DNA of 64,000 nt from Lineus longissimus (taxonomy: Eukaryota; Nemertea; Pilidiophora; Heteronemertea; Lineidae): NCBI RefSeq assembly GCF_910592395.1, contig NC_088312.1, positions 16,997,292 through 17,061,291 of the forward strand, written 5' to 3'. Made by a program: the position numbers and the translations under genes. Shown here in pieces: positions 34,445-46,434 of this stretch (its first letter is position 1; each line of letters opens with the position of its first letter). The notes below the pieces were generated by a model. That model was not told the origin of the DNA. It did not search any database and was given only the letters and a program-made list of their open reading frames with translations.

Positions 34445-34678
34445 TTAACCCTTTCGCTGCGGATGTACGCCAACTGGCGACTCAAATAAAAATGTCTATC
34501 TTGCGGCCGTAGGCCAGTTGACGAATTCGCCTATTTTGATTCCTATGTGTTATAGACTGATATGCAGTTCTGTAAATGTCTGATAGATGGCAATAGTGTT
34601 TCATTTATTAGTGGTCCTCCATGGAATTAGAATGGTAGAGAACAATAGAAATTTTGGGTTCCGCAGTGAAAGGGTTAA
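34445..34678. mobile_element. piggyBac-type MITE, 226 bp
   Basis: TTAA (34445-34448) is followed by CCCTTTCGCTGCGGA, and the right end TCCGCAGTGAAAGGG is followed by TTAA (34675-34678). The 15-bp ends match at 14 positions. TTAA duplication and CCCTTT ends are typical of piggyBac. The interior has no coding frame. Confidence 0.8.
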
Positions 34679-34722
34679 GGCAATACTCTGATTACATCTT
34701 GTCATGTGCAAAATACAAAGAT

Positions 34723-36358
34723 TCAAGAAAAACCAAACTTTGAAGAAATCGGCCCAATAGTTTTTGCACAGCGACCCAATTAAGGGCAGTGTCAGTGACA
34801 TTTACTTATGAATCCGACTATAGGCCTAACTATAAAAGCACTGATGACAGCTGTGCCACACTTTCATCATTATCATCATCTACTTTAGATGACCTTTCTT
34901 GGGGCAGTGATCGGTAACGGTGAACTCCTTCCGACCCAACAGGCAAATGTCTACATTCGTGGACCTCCGTGTATCATGGATTCATGTGTATACTAACTAA
35001 CACCGTTGTTGACACACTGACTGACTCCGACTGTGTACATTTCTACAGCGATGAATAACGATCACAAAAATGGTTCTTTTTAAGCACTCGTGACATGTTT
35101 ACAAAAATTAAAGCAAGTGTTTTTAGTAGAGGTTTACCTAATGAGTAGCGTCTGGGTGATTATAAACCATTAACTTGTGTTTAAAAGCCCACATTGTAAC
35201 GAAAGGTTCCGGCTTGACGCTAATCGCCCAGCCGCCATTTTGCCATACTCTCGAATCTTTGGGATCGTCAAATGCAAAGGAAATCACATAATTTCTGACA
35301 CACACTGCTACAATTCATCATTTTATTGTTCTTTCACAGTATTATTACGCCACCCCGATTCGCAAGCAGCTTGTACCAACTGGCTCTGCGTTGACTATCC
35401 CCATTCCAAGCCGAAGAACAGTGTGACAAGTTTCTCATTTTACCTTCCAATCACAGCCAAAATTTTCTAAAACAACCGGCAATGAGGACAAACTAATAAT
35501 CTCAAACCAATCACAAGAATGTAATCAACACATACGACCTCATCCAAAGAGCGAATGATTAAGCATTGATTCAAGGTGATTTAATTCCTTCTTCGTCTCG
35601 CTTCAAATTCATAAAATGGCTGTCTTCCATACTTGTAGTATGCAGATCTAGTGGCGCAGTACAACACTGCGCATCTGGGATACCCGACGGATTGCCTCGA
35701 ACCGCGAAATTCAAAACTGCTGGCAATGTGCCAACTGACATTTTTGCACAATACCGCCACCTAGTTATATGAAACGAAATTAATCTATTTAATATCGAAA
35801 CCTCTATATCAGGCCGACCTCTAAAACTTCATTTTAAACTTCAATCTGCTGGAATAAAGAAAATGGGCTTTTTTAACCTGGACCTACTAATTCCTGAATA
35901 GTAGGTCACACTGACCTAAATCTGTGTCAACATGTAGAGATGCCCAATAGGTGTCTACATATCAAATTTAGAGAGTCCATGACCAATAGCAAAAAAACGT
36001 GCCATGATCAAAGAAATTTTAGAGTTCGACCTCTGTGACCTTGAAATGAAGGTCAAATCAAAAACCCGTGTGATATGTGATTAACCTTTATTAGATACAC
36101 CCACCATAAAATTTTCATCGCTCTAGCTTTAACCATAAGCTTCAAAATGACAAAAATAGGTTTTCAAAGAGCGCCCCCTATATGGCAGACCAGCAGTCAA
36201 ATTGCGCTGATTTTCATTCTGAAGGAAGGTCTTGCCTAGGGGTACCCACACACCAAGTATGAACTTTCTGGGTCAAGCGGTTAAGAAACGTGCCACACAG
36301 GATACGGACGACGACGGACACAGGGCTATCGTATAGACTCCCCTAACGGTGAGCCAAA
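34723..36358 (+). mobile_element. First copy of a duplicated ~1.65-kb HINE-B-related unit
   Basis: Aligns from ATTCAAGAAAAACCAAAC to the end with 37196-38912. Includes GACCTCTGTGACCTTG, CCTATATGGCAGACC and AAGAAACGTGCCA, a short GAC tract, and the 3' end CTAACGGTGAGCCAAAA. Open frames within (for example 35177-35470 and 35566-35772) are not conserved between the two copies. Confidence 0.75.
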
Positions 36359-36768
36359 AAGTGGAGTTAGTCGTATTGTTTTCCGTGTGCACATGTTACT
36401 GACGTTGGAATAAGTGAATCGTTATTTGTGGGAGAAGATGAGAGATGTTTTCTGGCCAATTAAGACGGGTTTACATGTGTCTTAGCTATTCAGTGACTAT
36501 TGAAAATAAACAGCGCATTTACATTTTGTAAAACCTGCTGTCATTGGCCGAAATTTCAAATGAATGGGATGTACCTGTGGAATTGCGTGTGAATACGCTA
36601 TCTTGAAAGGAGTATTTATCCCCTGCTTGCGATTAGAGAGAAATGTTGAAAAATATGATACAAGAACAATTGAAGCAAGGAATGCACAGTATAGAATATG
36701 ATGTACTGAGTAACTAGGCAGCAGTTTGTATTCATTTTTGAGACAATAACATAGTTACAAGACAGCCC

Positions 36769-37296
36769 TATAGTCGGATTCATAAGTAAATGTCACTGCC
36801 CTTTTGGGCCGCTGCGCAAAAACTACTGGGCAGATTTCTTCAAAGTTTGGTTTTTCTTGAATCTAATTTCGGGACCCAAGAGGATTTTCATATTTCAGTA
36901 ACCATGGTTACGAAATAATTTTTTTTGTAAGTATTGGTGGACATTGACGTAGTGTATTGATTTTGACATTTTCTCCTCTGTACTGCTTATTTCTGGATGC
37001 ATTTTGCTGAAATGTTCAGGTTAATTTTTTTTCGTGTGTATCTTTAAAGCTGCCAAGTTTCATTTAGAACTATCCATCAAAAAAAATCGGGCCCTCCAGA
37101 TTCCCCCAAAATGGCCAAAGGGCTCCAAAGTTGACAATTTTTTTCTTTATAATTTGCAAATCTCTAACCTGGAAATTGTGTTGGGTCCCGAAATTAGATT
37201 CAAGAAAAACCAAACTTTGAAGAAATCGGCCCAACAGTTTTTGCACAGCGACCCAAAGGGCAGTCAGTGACATTTACTTATGAATCCGACTATAGG
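36769..37296. mobile_element. MITE with ~110-bp terminal inverted repeats
   Basis: The left arm (36769-36880) starts CCTATAGTCGGATTCATAAG and the right arm (37184-37296) ends with its complement CTTATGAATCCGACTATAGG. Both carry AAATGTCACTGCCC-type and GGTTTTTCTTGAATC words in opposite orientation. The centre is AT-rich and non-coding. The right arm forms the left part of the second duplicated unit. Single arms lie at 12411 and 34723. No unambiguous target duplication. Confidence 0.8.
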
Positions 37297-38912
37297 CCTA
37301 ACTATAAAAGCACTGATGACAGCTACGCTACACTTTCATCATTATCATCATCTACTTTAGTCAACCCGCTCAGATGACCTTTCTTGGGGCAGTGATCGGT
37401 AACGGTGAACTCCTTCCGACCCAACAGGCAAATGTTTACATTCGTGTCTCCGTGTATCATGGATTCATGTGTATACTAAAAACACCGTTGTTGTGTTGAC
37501 ACACTGACTGACTCCGACTGTGTACATTTCTACAGCGATGAATAACGATCACAAAAATGGTTCTTTTTAAGCACTCGTGACATGTTTACAAAAATTAAAG
37601 CAAGTGTTTATAGTAGAGGTTTACCTAATGAGTAGCATCTGGGTGATTATAAACCATTAACTTGTGTTTAAAAGCCCACATTGTAACGAAAGGTTCCGGC
37701 TTGACGCTAATCTCCACTGACGGCAGCCGCCATATTGCCATACTCTCGAAACTTAGGGATCGTCAAATGCAATGGAAATCACATAATTTCTGACACACAC
37801 TGCTACAATTCATCATTGTATTGTTCTTTCACAGTATTATTACGCCACCCCGATTCGCAAGGCAGCTTGTACCAACTGGCTCTGCATTGACTATCCCCAT
37901 TCCAAGCCGAAGAACAGTGTGACAAGTTTCTCATTTTAACTTCCAATCACAGTCAAAATTTTCGAAAACAACCGGCAATGAGGACAAACTAATAATCTCA
38001 AACCAATCACAGGAATGTAATCAACACATACGACCTCATCCGAAGAGCGGATGATTAAGTTTTAGCATTGATTCAAGGTGATTTAATTCCTTCTTCGTCT
38101 CGCTTCAAATTCATAAAATGGCTGTCTTCCATACTTGTAGTATGCAGATCTAGTGGCGCAGTACAACACTGCGCATCTGGGATACCCCGACGGATTGCCT
38201 CGAACCGCGAAATTCAAAACTGCTGGCAATGTGCCAACTGACATTTTTGCACAATACCGCCACCTAGTGATATGAAACGAAATTAATCTATTTAATATCG
38301 AAACCTCTATATCAGGCCGACCTCTTAAACTTCATTTCAAACTTCAATCTGCTGGAATAAAGAAAATGGGTTTTTTTAACCTTGACCTACTTTACCTGAA
38401 TAGTAGGTCACACTGACCTAAATCTGTGTCAACATGTAGAGATGCCCAATAGGTGTCTACATATCAAATTTAGAGAGTCTATGACCAATAGCAAAAAAAC
38501 GTGCCATGATCAAAGAAATTTTAGAGTTCGACCTCTGTGACCTTGAAATGAAGGTCAAATCAAAAACCCGTGTAATATGTGATGTACCTTTATCAGATAC
38601 ACCCACCACAAAATTTTCATCGCTCTAGCTTTAACCATAAGCTTCAAAATGACAAAAATAGGTTTTCAAAGAGCACCCCCTATATGGCAGACCAGCAGTC
38701 AAATTGCGCTGATTTTCATTCTGAAGGAAGGTCTTGCCTAGGGGTACCCACACACCAAGTATGAACTATCTGGGTCAAGCGGTTAAGAAACGTGCCACGA
38801 TTTTGTCAAAAGTTAACGACAGATGACGACGACGACGACGACGGACGACGATGGACGACGACGGACGCCAGACGCCACGGTATCGTATTAGCTCACCTGA
38901 CAGGTGAGCTAA
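37196..38912 (+). mobile_element. Second copy of the duplicated HINE-B-related unit, with full 3' hairpin
   Basis: Closely similar to 34723-36358, but its 3' part is longer: an extended GACGAC tract (38821-38875), then GGTATCGTATTAGCTCACC, TGACAGGTGAGCTAAAAA, a perfect stem. The first copy instead ends in the GTGAGCCAAAA variant. Both are followed by AGTGGA. Confidence 0.75.
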
Positions 38913-39269
38913 AAAGTGGAAAAAATCGATAAAATTCTGAATAAATTATTGCGATCATGAGCATGACCGTTCATAATCATGATCGTGGGTCTAACTTTTG
39001 GCCGCCCAAGTCCTTCCACAGGCCCTATGTTGGAAAATTTTGACGACATGTAACGTGCGCCCATAGTGGATAAATTTGTTGTATTTTTGGCAATGGTGAC
39101 GCTTTTAAAAATTTTATTTTTTTTGTCAATTTTTTTTCTTCAATTTTTAAAATTTTTAAAATTTAATAAAAACAATGATTTTTTTAAAAATTTTCCAATT
39201 TTTGTTGTTGTTGAATTTTTCCAATTTTTTTTCTTCTTTTATTCGGTGGTATTGGTTCAAAGTAGGAAA
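38913..39269. other. AT-rich spacer with T-runs
   Basis: Low-complexity A/T stretch, including poly-T tracts at 39118-39240. It has a short inverted pair ATGATCGTG / CATGATCATG near 38950-38990. No gene. Confidence 0.5.
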
Positions 39270-39900
39270 CACTGTCCAAAATATTGGGAATCATTATTGG
39301 CACATCTGTCGTGTAGCCACACACAAAATTAATGTCAAAATCTATTATTGGGAATGGGGTTTGGGGGATTCACCCCTAAAATTCCCTCAGAAAATGCAGC
39401 AATGGGAATTGGTCATTCTCAATATCTCCATAATTCCCTCTGACGTTTTCTGAGTGGGAATCGGGAATTGAGGGAATGTCTTTTATCGTTGGAATGGTGG
39501 ATATGAGGGAATCAAAAACCTCTTTCCCTTATTTTTTTTAGGTCAAGGGAATAGGGAATCGGGAGTCAGACATCCAATTGACATTTTCTGAGTGGGAATC
39601 GGGAATCGAGGGAATATCTTTTATCATGGGAATGGTGGATATGAGGGAATCAATAACCTCTTTCCCTTATCTTTTTAGGCCAAGGGAATAGGGAATCAGG
39701 AGTCAGACATCCAATTGATTTGAAGTAGTTCTATCAAAATCAAGTCAGGCTTACAAATCATGAGAATGGGGAATGAGGGAGTCAGTTGATTCTTAACCTG
39801 ACATGTCGAGGGAATGGAGAATTTGGTGCTCATAACTCAATTCCCAAAGATATTTTCAATCAAAATGCAGTGATGGGAAATCAAAAATGAATTTGCAATG
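39270..39900 (+). repeat. GGGAATCGGGAATTGAGGG repeats, two ~144-bp units plus decayed copies
   Basis: CATTTTCTGAGTGGGAATCG-type units start near 39440 and 39584 and are nearly identical over 140 bp, with AATGGTGGATATGAGGGAAT and CCTCTTTCCCTTA. Looser GGGAATxGGGAAT sequence extends both ways. Similar motifs in the other orientation occur at 54120-54560. Confidence 0.75.
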
Positions 39901-39974
39901 TTTTCATTGTTCTAAGCATATTTCACATTACTTAGATCAAAGACCATAGAAAAGAAAGGACAGGCAACTCCAGT

Positions 39975-40530
39975 TTGCATGGCTTCAACTTCAAAGCTTC
40001 CGCCCCAAAACAGAAACGCGCTGTGGGACGAGCGGGCTCGGGTCACGTGACCCACCCAAGCGGACTCAAGCCGAGTATTCCGCCATTTTTGATTAATTTT
40101 GGCACGACATTTACGTCATTCACAGTGTAAGGCACTGCAGTTGCCTACAAAGTATGTTATTGGACTTATGATTCGTATAGGCCTATTTGATATTCTAATT
40201 TTTATGATAGTGTGGTAACGTCTTTTTCTTATTTCTTTTTCATTTAGGTTTCAATATTGGTCGCAAACGTAAGAATCAACGGGTAAAGTTCGATCGCCGA
40301 GAGAGGAGAGATTCAGGCATAACATAACCACGGCCATGCGTTCAATCCGAGGACGAAACGGTGTTGAAAGGCACAAAAAGCATGAAGAAAGGGACTAAAA
40401 GTAAAAAGACTCAAATGATTTAGAAATTTGAGAAAGCTTGCGTAAGCTATGTAGATGCTCATATCATGTCATGCACCAGTCATTTGTACACTGCATGCGG
40501 ATATTTCAACACTGAATAAATAAGAGTATA
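39975..40530 (+). other. Candidate small spliced gene with CpG-rich 5' end, low confidence
   Basis: A CpG-rich stretch (39995-40085) contains the perfect palindrome GGGTCACGTGACCC. Downstream, GCCTACAAAGTATGTT could be a donor and TTTCATTTAG at about 40249 an acceptor. The following sequence reads GFNIGRKRKNQRVKFDRRER before a stop, a strongly basic tail, and AATAAA follows near 40516. I cannot join a convincing first coding exon. It could be an orphan or lineage-specific gene or a chance arrangement. Confidence 0.25.
40040..40053. promoter_or_regulatory. Palindromic E-box GGGTCACGTGACCC
   Basis: A 14-bp perfect palindrome centred on CACGTG in an extended GTCACGTGAC context, as bound by bHLH-zip factors of the MiT/TFE and USF type in animals. 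It lies in the only clearly CpG-rich non-satellite stretch nearby. Confidence 0.4.
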
Positions 40531-40707
40531 TTTTATGATAAAACTAACTTAATGTTTGTCTTGTTTTCATCCCCCTCCCCTCCATTACACATTCATTCAT
40601 GTTAGTGGACTGTCAGGTGCCTATGATTACTAAAAATCCACTCTCAAATGTCTTAATTGGTCAAGTCTAAAGCCTATTTCACAAAATGATTAGCACTAAT
40701 TGGGCAA

Positions 40708-40893
40708 ATGTTATTCAAGAGTGTAGAATTTGTGTTTGTTGTAATTATGACACGTGCTAATTGCGAAGGGTCTAAACGCGGTCTCTTTAATCACCTATTT
40801 AAGGTTTACAAAGAAAGAGATAGCGCACTCGGAACTGTTCGTAAACTTTCGTTAGTCATCGGTTTAGGAGACGCCACTATCGGCAAAAGATAG
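40708..40893 (+). CDS. Unrecognised 61-codon open frame
   Basis: Open frame with a plausible coding composition (NHLFKVYKERDSALGTV, KLSLVIGLGDATIGK) ending at 40893. It could be an internal exon rather than a complete gene: GTTTACAAAGAAAGAG has no clear borders. No family recognised. Listed because its amino-acid make-up is unlike the surrounding AT-rich frames. Confidence 0.2.
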   Translation: MLFKSVEFVFVVIMTRANCEGSKRGLFNHLFKVYKERDSALGTVRKLSLVIGLGDATIGKR

Positions 40894-41079
40894 AACCGAC
40901 CAAGTCATGTTTTCGCAAAAATCTAAAGGGCTTCATCTGTCTCCAGCTAAATTACACGAGGCAGCTGTGGGAACATTCGAAAAACGCCAGTGACCTGACT
41001 CTTTTATTAGAGAGACTCTGCTTAGATTATGGATCAAAGCTGTGCAAGAAAGAATAGGATATCAAACTTTTTCTAAGGC

Positions 41080-42185
41080 TCCCAACAATCTTTTTTCTCC
41101 AAAATAGCAATAAGGGAAAGGTGATGGTTAGAGTTAGCAATATAGTATTAAAGGAAGGGCGATGGTTAGGGTTAGCAATAGCATAAAAAGGAAGGTTGTT
41201 GGTTAGGGTTAGCAATATAGCATTAAGGGAAGGGTGTTGGTTAGGGTTAGCAATATAGCATTAAAGGAAGGGTGATGGTTAGGGTTAGCAATAGCATTAA
41301 AGGAAGGGTGTTGGTAAGGGTTAGCAATAGCATGAAAAGGAAGGTTGTTGGTTAGGGTTAGCAATATAGCATTAAGGGAAGGGTGTTGTTTAGGGTTAGC
41401 AATATAGCATTAAAGGAAGGGTGAAGGGTTAGCAATATAGCATCAAGGGAAGGGTGTTAAAGGAAGGGTGAAGGGTTAGCAATTATAGCATTAAAGGAAG
41501 GATGTTGGTTAGGGTTAGCAATATAGCATTGAGGGAAGGGTGTTGGTTAGGGTTTTAATAGCAACATAGCATTAAAGGAAGGGTGATGGTTAGGGTTAGC
41601 AATAGTACTTAAGGAAGGGTGTTGGTTAGGGTTAGCAATAGCATTAAAGGAAGGGTGTTGGTTAGGGTTAGCAATATAGCATTAAGGGAAGGGTGTTGGT
41701 TAGGGTTTTAATAGCAACATAGCATTAAAGGAAGGGTGATGGTTAGGGTTAGCAATAGTACTTAAGGAAGGGTGTTGGTTAGGGTTAGCAATAGCATTAA
41801 AGGAAGGGTGTTGGTTAGGGTTAGCAATATAGCATTGAAGAAAGGGTGTTGGTTAGGGTTAGCAATAGCATTGAAGGAAGGGTGTTGGTTAGGGTTAGCA
41901 ATAGCATTAAGGGAAGGTGTTGGTTAGGGTTAACAATAGCATTAAGGGAAGGTGTTGGTTAGGGTTAGGAATATAGCATTAAGGGAAGGTGTTGGTTAGG
42001 GTTAGCAATATAGCATTAAGGGAAGGTGTTGGTTAGGGTTAGGAATATAGCATTGAAGGAAGGGTGTTGGTTAGGGTTAGCAATAGCATTAAGGAAAGGC
42101 TATTGGTTAGGGTTAGGAATATAGCATTAAGGGAAGGGTGTTGGTTAGGGTTAGCAATATAGCATTAAGAGAAGGGTGTTGGTTA
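41080..42185 (+). repeat. Subtelomere-like minisatellite built on GGTTAGGGTTAGCAATA
   Basis: About 25 units of 35-50 bp contain TTGGTTAGGGTTAGCAATA, TAGCATTAAAGGAAGGGTG with small indels. A 130-bp block (41500-41640) is repeated at 41650-41800. Each unit carries one or two TTAGGG words, so the unit appears derived from degenerate telomeric repeats. Confidence 0.92.
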
Positions 42186-42271
42186 GGGTTAGGGTTAGGG
42201 CTAGCAAGGGGTTAGGGTTAGGGTTAGGGTTAGGGTTAGGGTTAGGGTTAGGGTTAGGGTTAGGGTTAGGT
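42181..42271 (+). repeat. Interstitial telomeric repeat (TTAGGG)n
   Basis: 42211-42270 is ten perfect hexamers, preceded by two or three more from 42183 separated by CTAGCAAGGG. The G-rich strand reads left to right. Ordinary sequence follows at 42272, so this is internal to the chromosome or a misassembled end. Confidence 0.95.
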
Positions 42272-42310
42272 TCATTCACGTCATTGGCCACGTCATAACC
42301 AAATGGGTAA

Positions 42311-43366
42311 ATAAGGAAGAGGCAGGAAATATCCCCCCAACCATCAGCATCCACACAATCAGAGCAGCACAATTGTTGTACGGAACATTGGCTCAACAAA
42401 AACATACGTTTATGCAGGTAAAATAATGTACTATTTCATTTTAATTGCTATTAAAATCATAAATGCCGTCCGTGGTACTAACTTTCATATCTTATTGAGA
42501 AGTCTGCACACAGGAGATATACTGGTATAGGCCTACTCGTCGGCAATGTGTTAGATATTGAGTATCGAAATATATTTTTTCAGGCACTCTTCAGGGTTGG
42601 TAGGTCGGACACCACACACCTGTCGACTACTAAAACTTTACGTGAAAAGATAATGAGAACTATATGCAGACGACCAGGACCCTTGACAACAACAACAGAG
42701 GTGCAAAAATGTGTACACGGCTCACAGATTGTTCACCTAAAAGGTACTGTATATTGCTCTTTTATCCATCCATGTATAGAGGCAGTATGTTTAAACCCAT
42801 TCGATATAACTCATAGATCTTGTCGAAAAAGGCTATGTAGCCATATAATAATCTATACCCTATACCCCTCATTCTCTATTTGTTAAGTCCTTGGGAATAA
42901 AACCTCCCCTAATGGACCTTGTCATAACGAATGCTTACGGTGATATAAAACTTTTATAATATCATTTTGTTCATATACGTACAATACTATAACATTATTT
43001 CCAGATGAGATAGACAAGATGTCAAAAGACGGTGTCTTCACCTATATGACCACGGAGGACAGGTGGAAGACGACGGTGATCTTCAAGCCCTGGCCTGGTT
43101 CTCTTACGGACAAGTCGACTATTATATCTCAAGGGGGGGTCACGATGGATGCATACACTGGAGCTTTCAATGACACCGTAAAGATGACACCCAGACTGTC
43201 AGCCATTTGCATGGAGCATCACCCGCATGCTGATATGTTGGACACCATCCTCGACACTCCAACGCAGTCCTCTCAAGACACCCAATCGTCTGGGGCAACC
43301 ATGCAGCCATCAGCCGGACCAAGTACAAGTGGAGCAGCAACCGCCAGTGCATCAGATACGGACTGA
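42311..43366 (+). CDS. Spliced gene of unknown function (exons 42584-42743 and 43005-43366)
   Basis: Exon 42584-42743 lies between TTTTTTCAG and GTACTG; exon 43005-43366 follows TATTTCCAG and ends with TGA. Joining them keeps one frame (phase 1): ...SQIVHLK then DEIDKMSKDGVF.... An upstream candidate exon ends at 42417 before GTAAAA, in a matching phase and open back to 42311, so the gene probably starts further left. The product has no domain I recognise. The middle is charged with RWKTTVIFKPWPGS, and the C-terminal 50 residues are rich in Ser, Thr, Gln and Ala (PTQSSQDTQSSG), likely disordered. AATAAA at 43558-43563 would end the transcript. It follows the telomeric block directly. Confidence 0.5.
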
Positions 43367-43557
43367 TAACGATAGGCCGTATCAGACGATACCTATGTCA
43401 TTTTATCATCTTACATTCACTATGTACGTGTTTAGCTGTGTGATGATGATGATGAATGTAGTAGGACGATGTTAAATTTAGCCTGATATTATAATGTGTG
43501 TATTGAGCATGTGTGACGTGGTACATCATGGAGGTGTAACTATATATGTTGGGAGGA

Positions 43558-43563
43558 AATAAA
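43558..43563 (+). terminator. Polyadenylation signal AATAAA
   Basis: Canonical hexamer 192 bp after the stop codon of the spliced gene at 42584-43366. Confidence 0.45.
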
Positions 43564-43615
43564 TAATAGTTTTGACAATAGAATACGTTTCGTGTCATAC
43601 TTATACCATTTAAAA

Positions 43616-43965
43616 ATCAACCAACCCACCGCCCCACCAATCAACTCGGCGACACACATTTCTGTGTTTCCCTATCTTATAAGAAACACAAATATACCAC
43701 CCGACAGGTCGAACATAATAATTTAAGTACACGGCCCGACAGATCGACCAACCGATGCTCTGGATAGGGGATTGTCACAAATCGACCACCCGACAGGCAG
43801 AAGATTAATCTTCACATGTTTACACGGCCCGACCAATCGACCGACCGATGCAGTAAATCTCCGTATACGCAGTATCCTAAATCGACCACCCGACGGTAAT
43901 GATCACTTTCACGACATTGCCAATAGATGCCGCGACGTGCCTCGCAAATCGACCAACCGACGCCC
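43616..43965 (+). repeat. Irregular CGACCACCCGACAGG repeats
   Basis: AATCGACCACCCGAC and ACGGCCCGACCAATCGACC words recur at about 43620, 43697, 43735, 43778, 43828, 43880 and 43948 with uneven spacing. No coding role is evident. Confidence 0.6.
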
Positions 43966-44282
43966 GATACGATCCATCGACAGCCTGCATACTAAGTGTA
44001 TACATACGGTATACATGGTATACTATGTTTCTTTTCCAATGTAGAATACTTTTTGTAAGGGATCCTGCAGTAGTGCCCAATTACTACCCTCAAAATTGGT
44101 TAAAATTTACAATACTTAGAAGTTTTTGGCAACATCCTGTAATCAACACCTTCTATTATACATAAAGAATATATTTGGACTGAACCAACCCTTTTTGTTG
44201 TAGAAGACGAACAAACCATATTATTCAATTTATGAACAAACAATAGTGTAGCATAACAATGTTTCAAATATAACTCTAAATA

Positions 44283-46324
44283 ACAAGAGGCCCAAGGGCC
44301 TGGCGCTCAGCTGAGTTAATATCATTAATATCTTCCTGGTGTTTAGTTCATTATGCATGAAAATGGCATGCTTCATGGTATTTGATATCCTTTTGCGTTC
44401 ACTACGGTACCAATGTTTTTGGTTGACATAATTATGCCACTGTTGGAACATTCTCATGGTTTATGGTATGCACCTGTTGATGGGCCATATGAATAAAAAC
44501 TAGCATAAGCTTTTACTCCAGATTTTGAAGTATTTAGTATGCTTCAAAAATTGGAATAGTTTAGTTCTTGTGAAAGCAAAGGATTTTTAGAAATCAGTAT
44601 TTGCTACCAGAACAAGTAAATGCTAGACTTCATATGAACGAAAATGTAGGATGAACATTTTACTTGGTAGTATAAATGTATTTTCTTGGAACCATGTAGC
44701 CTTTAAAAGTCGAAGTGAATGGTTGGTTGTTCCTCTTTGCCGGACTGCATTCACATTTTGTTTGGTGGACATGTCATGCAAGAATTGGTCAAACCATACA
44801 TCCATTTATGGAGAATCAGAGTGCATGGATTCCGAGTCATTAAAAATGTCTAAAGAATTATTCTTGGGTCATGAAGGGAAACCTGCGTTGTTTAGTATGA
44901 AAGTGAAAAATATGACAGAGTTAAGAAAATTATGTTTTATTGAACAATAGTAAGTTTTGATTGTCTGCTTGGCTCCTTGCCAGTTAAATAACATGTGACT
45001 ATACACAAAATAGAAAACTTTGGTGGAAATTGTAAATCATTTTTTTTATCTATCAGGGGAAACAAGCTGATGATGATCAAGTAAATGATTCATGAGAAAT
45101 CGTTTTGTTGCTGAAGCTTGCATGACGAAGTTAATGCTAAACCTTTTCTTGTGCTCTACTGCGCCACCGTAGTTTTCTATTTAGACCAGCGATGACGTCA
45201 TTTCTGGTGATTCCCTACGCTATTTGGTATTGTACAGTATGCAATGTATTTTTTCAGCGCTGTCAGTTGCCGAAGAGAGTGCCGTAGCTCCCTCAATTTC
45301 CAATCAATTTTTATGGGAGTGACATTATTGTATTGCTTAGAATGTCTACTTTTTACTCATGAAAGAATCGTAGAACTAAAACTTAATAGGCGAACAGAAT
45401 CATGCCGATTCACTGCACATACTGTGGGAATTCTCCACTTCAAAATACATCGGCGATGTCATCGCGAATAACAGAGCATGCACTTCCGATATCGTTTTCA
45501 CAGAAATGTGGCCAAATTTTCAAGAACTAATTTCTGAAAGTAGTCCCTAAAGACCTTACGACTACCACTGAAACGAACTGGTGATAATATCGCCTACCAG
45601 ACTACCATCGTCATCGAGCTGAGTGTCATTGAGCTCCAAGATTATTGCACATGGATCGAGTAAACAACATGCCGCCATTTTGTCTCCGCTTCGGTATTTC
45701 GTAGGCCGCTAAAATGCACCTTCTGAATTAAAACCAACATAATAAGGCCTCACATCGTTGATTGAATAGGAACACCACACAAAACACAATAAAGTGGGGG
45801 TACAATCGATTACGAAGCTGAAGTGAACAGTGATTTATTCCTGGAGCTACTGCTGCTTTTTTGTGTAGCTGCCATGTTTTGAGAACTGGCAAATAGGAGA
45901 CTTCATTGATGGCTGACGTCATCGGGCGGGAATTTGAATCGGCAGAAATAATTAAAAGGCAGGTAGCGCCCTCTCCTGTTAAAATTTTGAACTTTTTCTC
46001 AATAAAATAGTTTTTCAAGAATTTTATCTTAATATTAAAGCATATTTCGACTAATTCTGCTGCTCCTAGGCCGATATAGGCCAGTTTCCTTCATGCGCTC
46101 TCGCTCGCAGGAAGTAGGTCGAATGGCGACAAATTTTGTTTTGAAAGTAGAGTTTGACCAGAAGTATCCAGAAATGCAAAATTGAAGTCTCTAGGTCTTA
46201 CGGTTACAAAATGTGCACCATGGGTTTAATGGACGGACGGACGGACGGACGAACGGACGGACGGACGGACGCCACTGAGCAGCTTGTTTGACAAGCTCAG
46301 CTGACTTTGTCAGCTGAGCTAAAA
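44283..46324 (+). mobile_element. Complete-looking HINE-A (pearl-like) element, uninterrupted
   Basis: The 5' end AACAAGAGGCCCAAGGGCCT runs into GGCGCTCAGCTGAG; the 3' end is an (ACGG)n microsatellite (46228-46270), GCCACTGAGC, then GACAAGCTCAGCTGACTTTG and TCAGCTGAGCTAAAAA. The GGCCC...GGGCC palindrome at the 5' end, subterminal inverted repeat, tetranucleotide tract and 3' hairpin are the hallmarks of pearl/CvE elements, regarded as Helentron-derived. It provides the empty site for the transposon at 30105-32484. A 100-codon open frame (44651-44950) in a part missing from the other copy has no recognisable domain. Confidence 0.8.
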
Positions 46325-46434
46325 ACAACATGAGCTGATGGCTGATTTTTCAGCCAATTTCCTTAATTCTCAATGGGACAAATCATTCGTGAGGGAATTA
46401 AGTGAATAGCTAAAAAAGTATTTTAGACTGATGT

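Noticed and set aside
42151-42405. Minus-strand protein with an (NP)n tract
   Set aside because: Translation of the TTAGGG telomeric repeat.
44651-44950. 100-codon open frame inside HINE-A
   Set aside because: No domain recognised and the corresponding part is missing from the paralogous copy; coding not supported.
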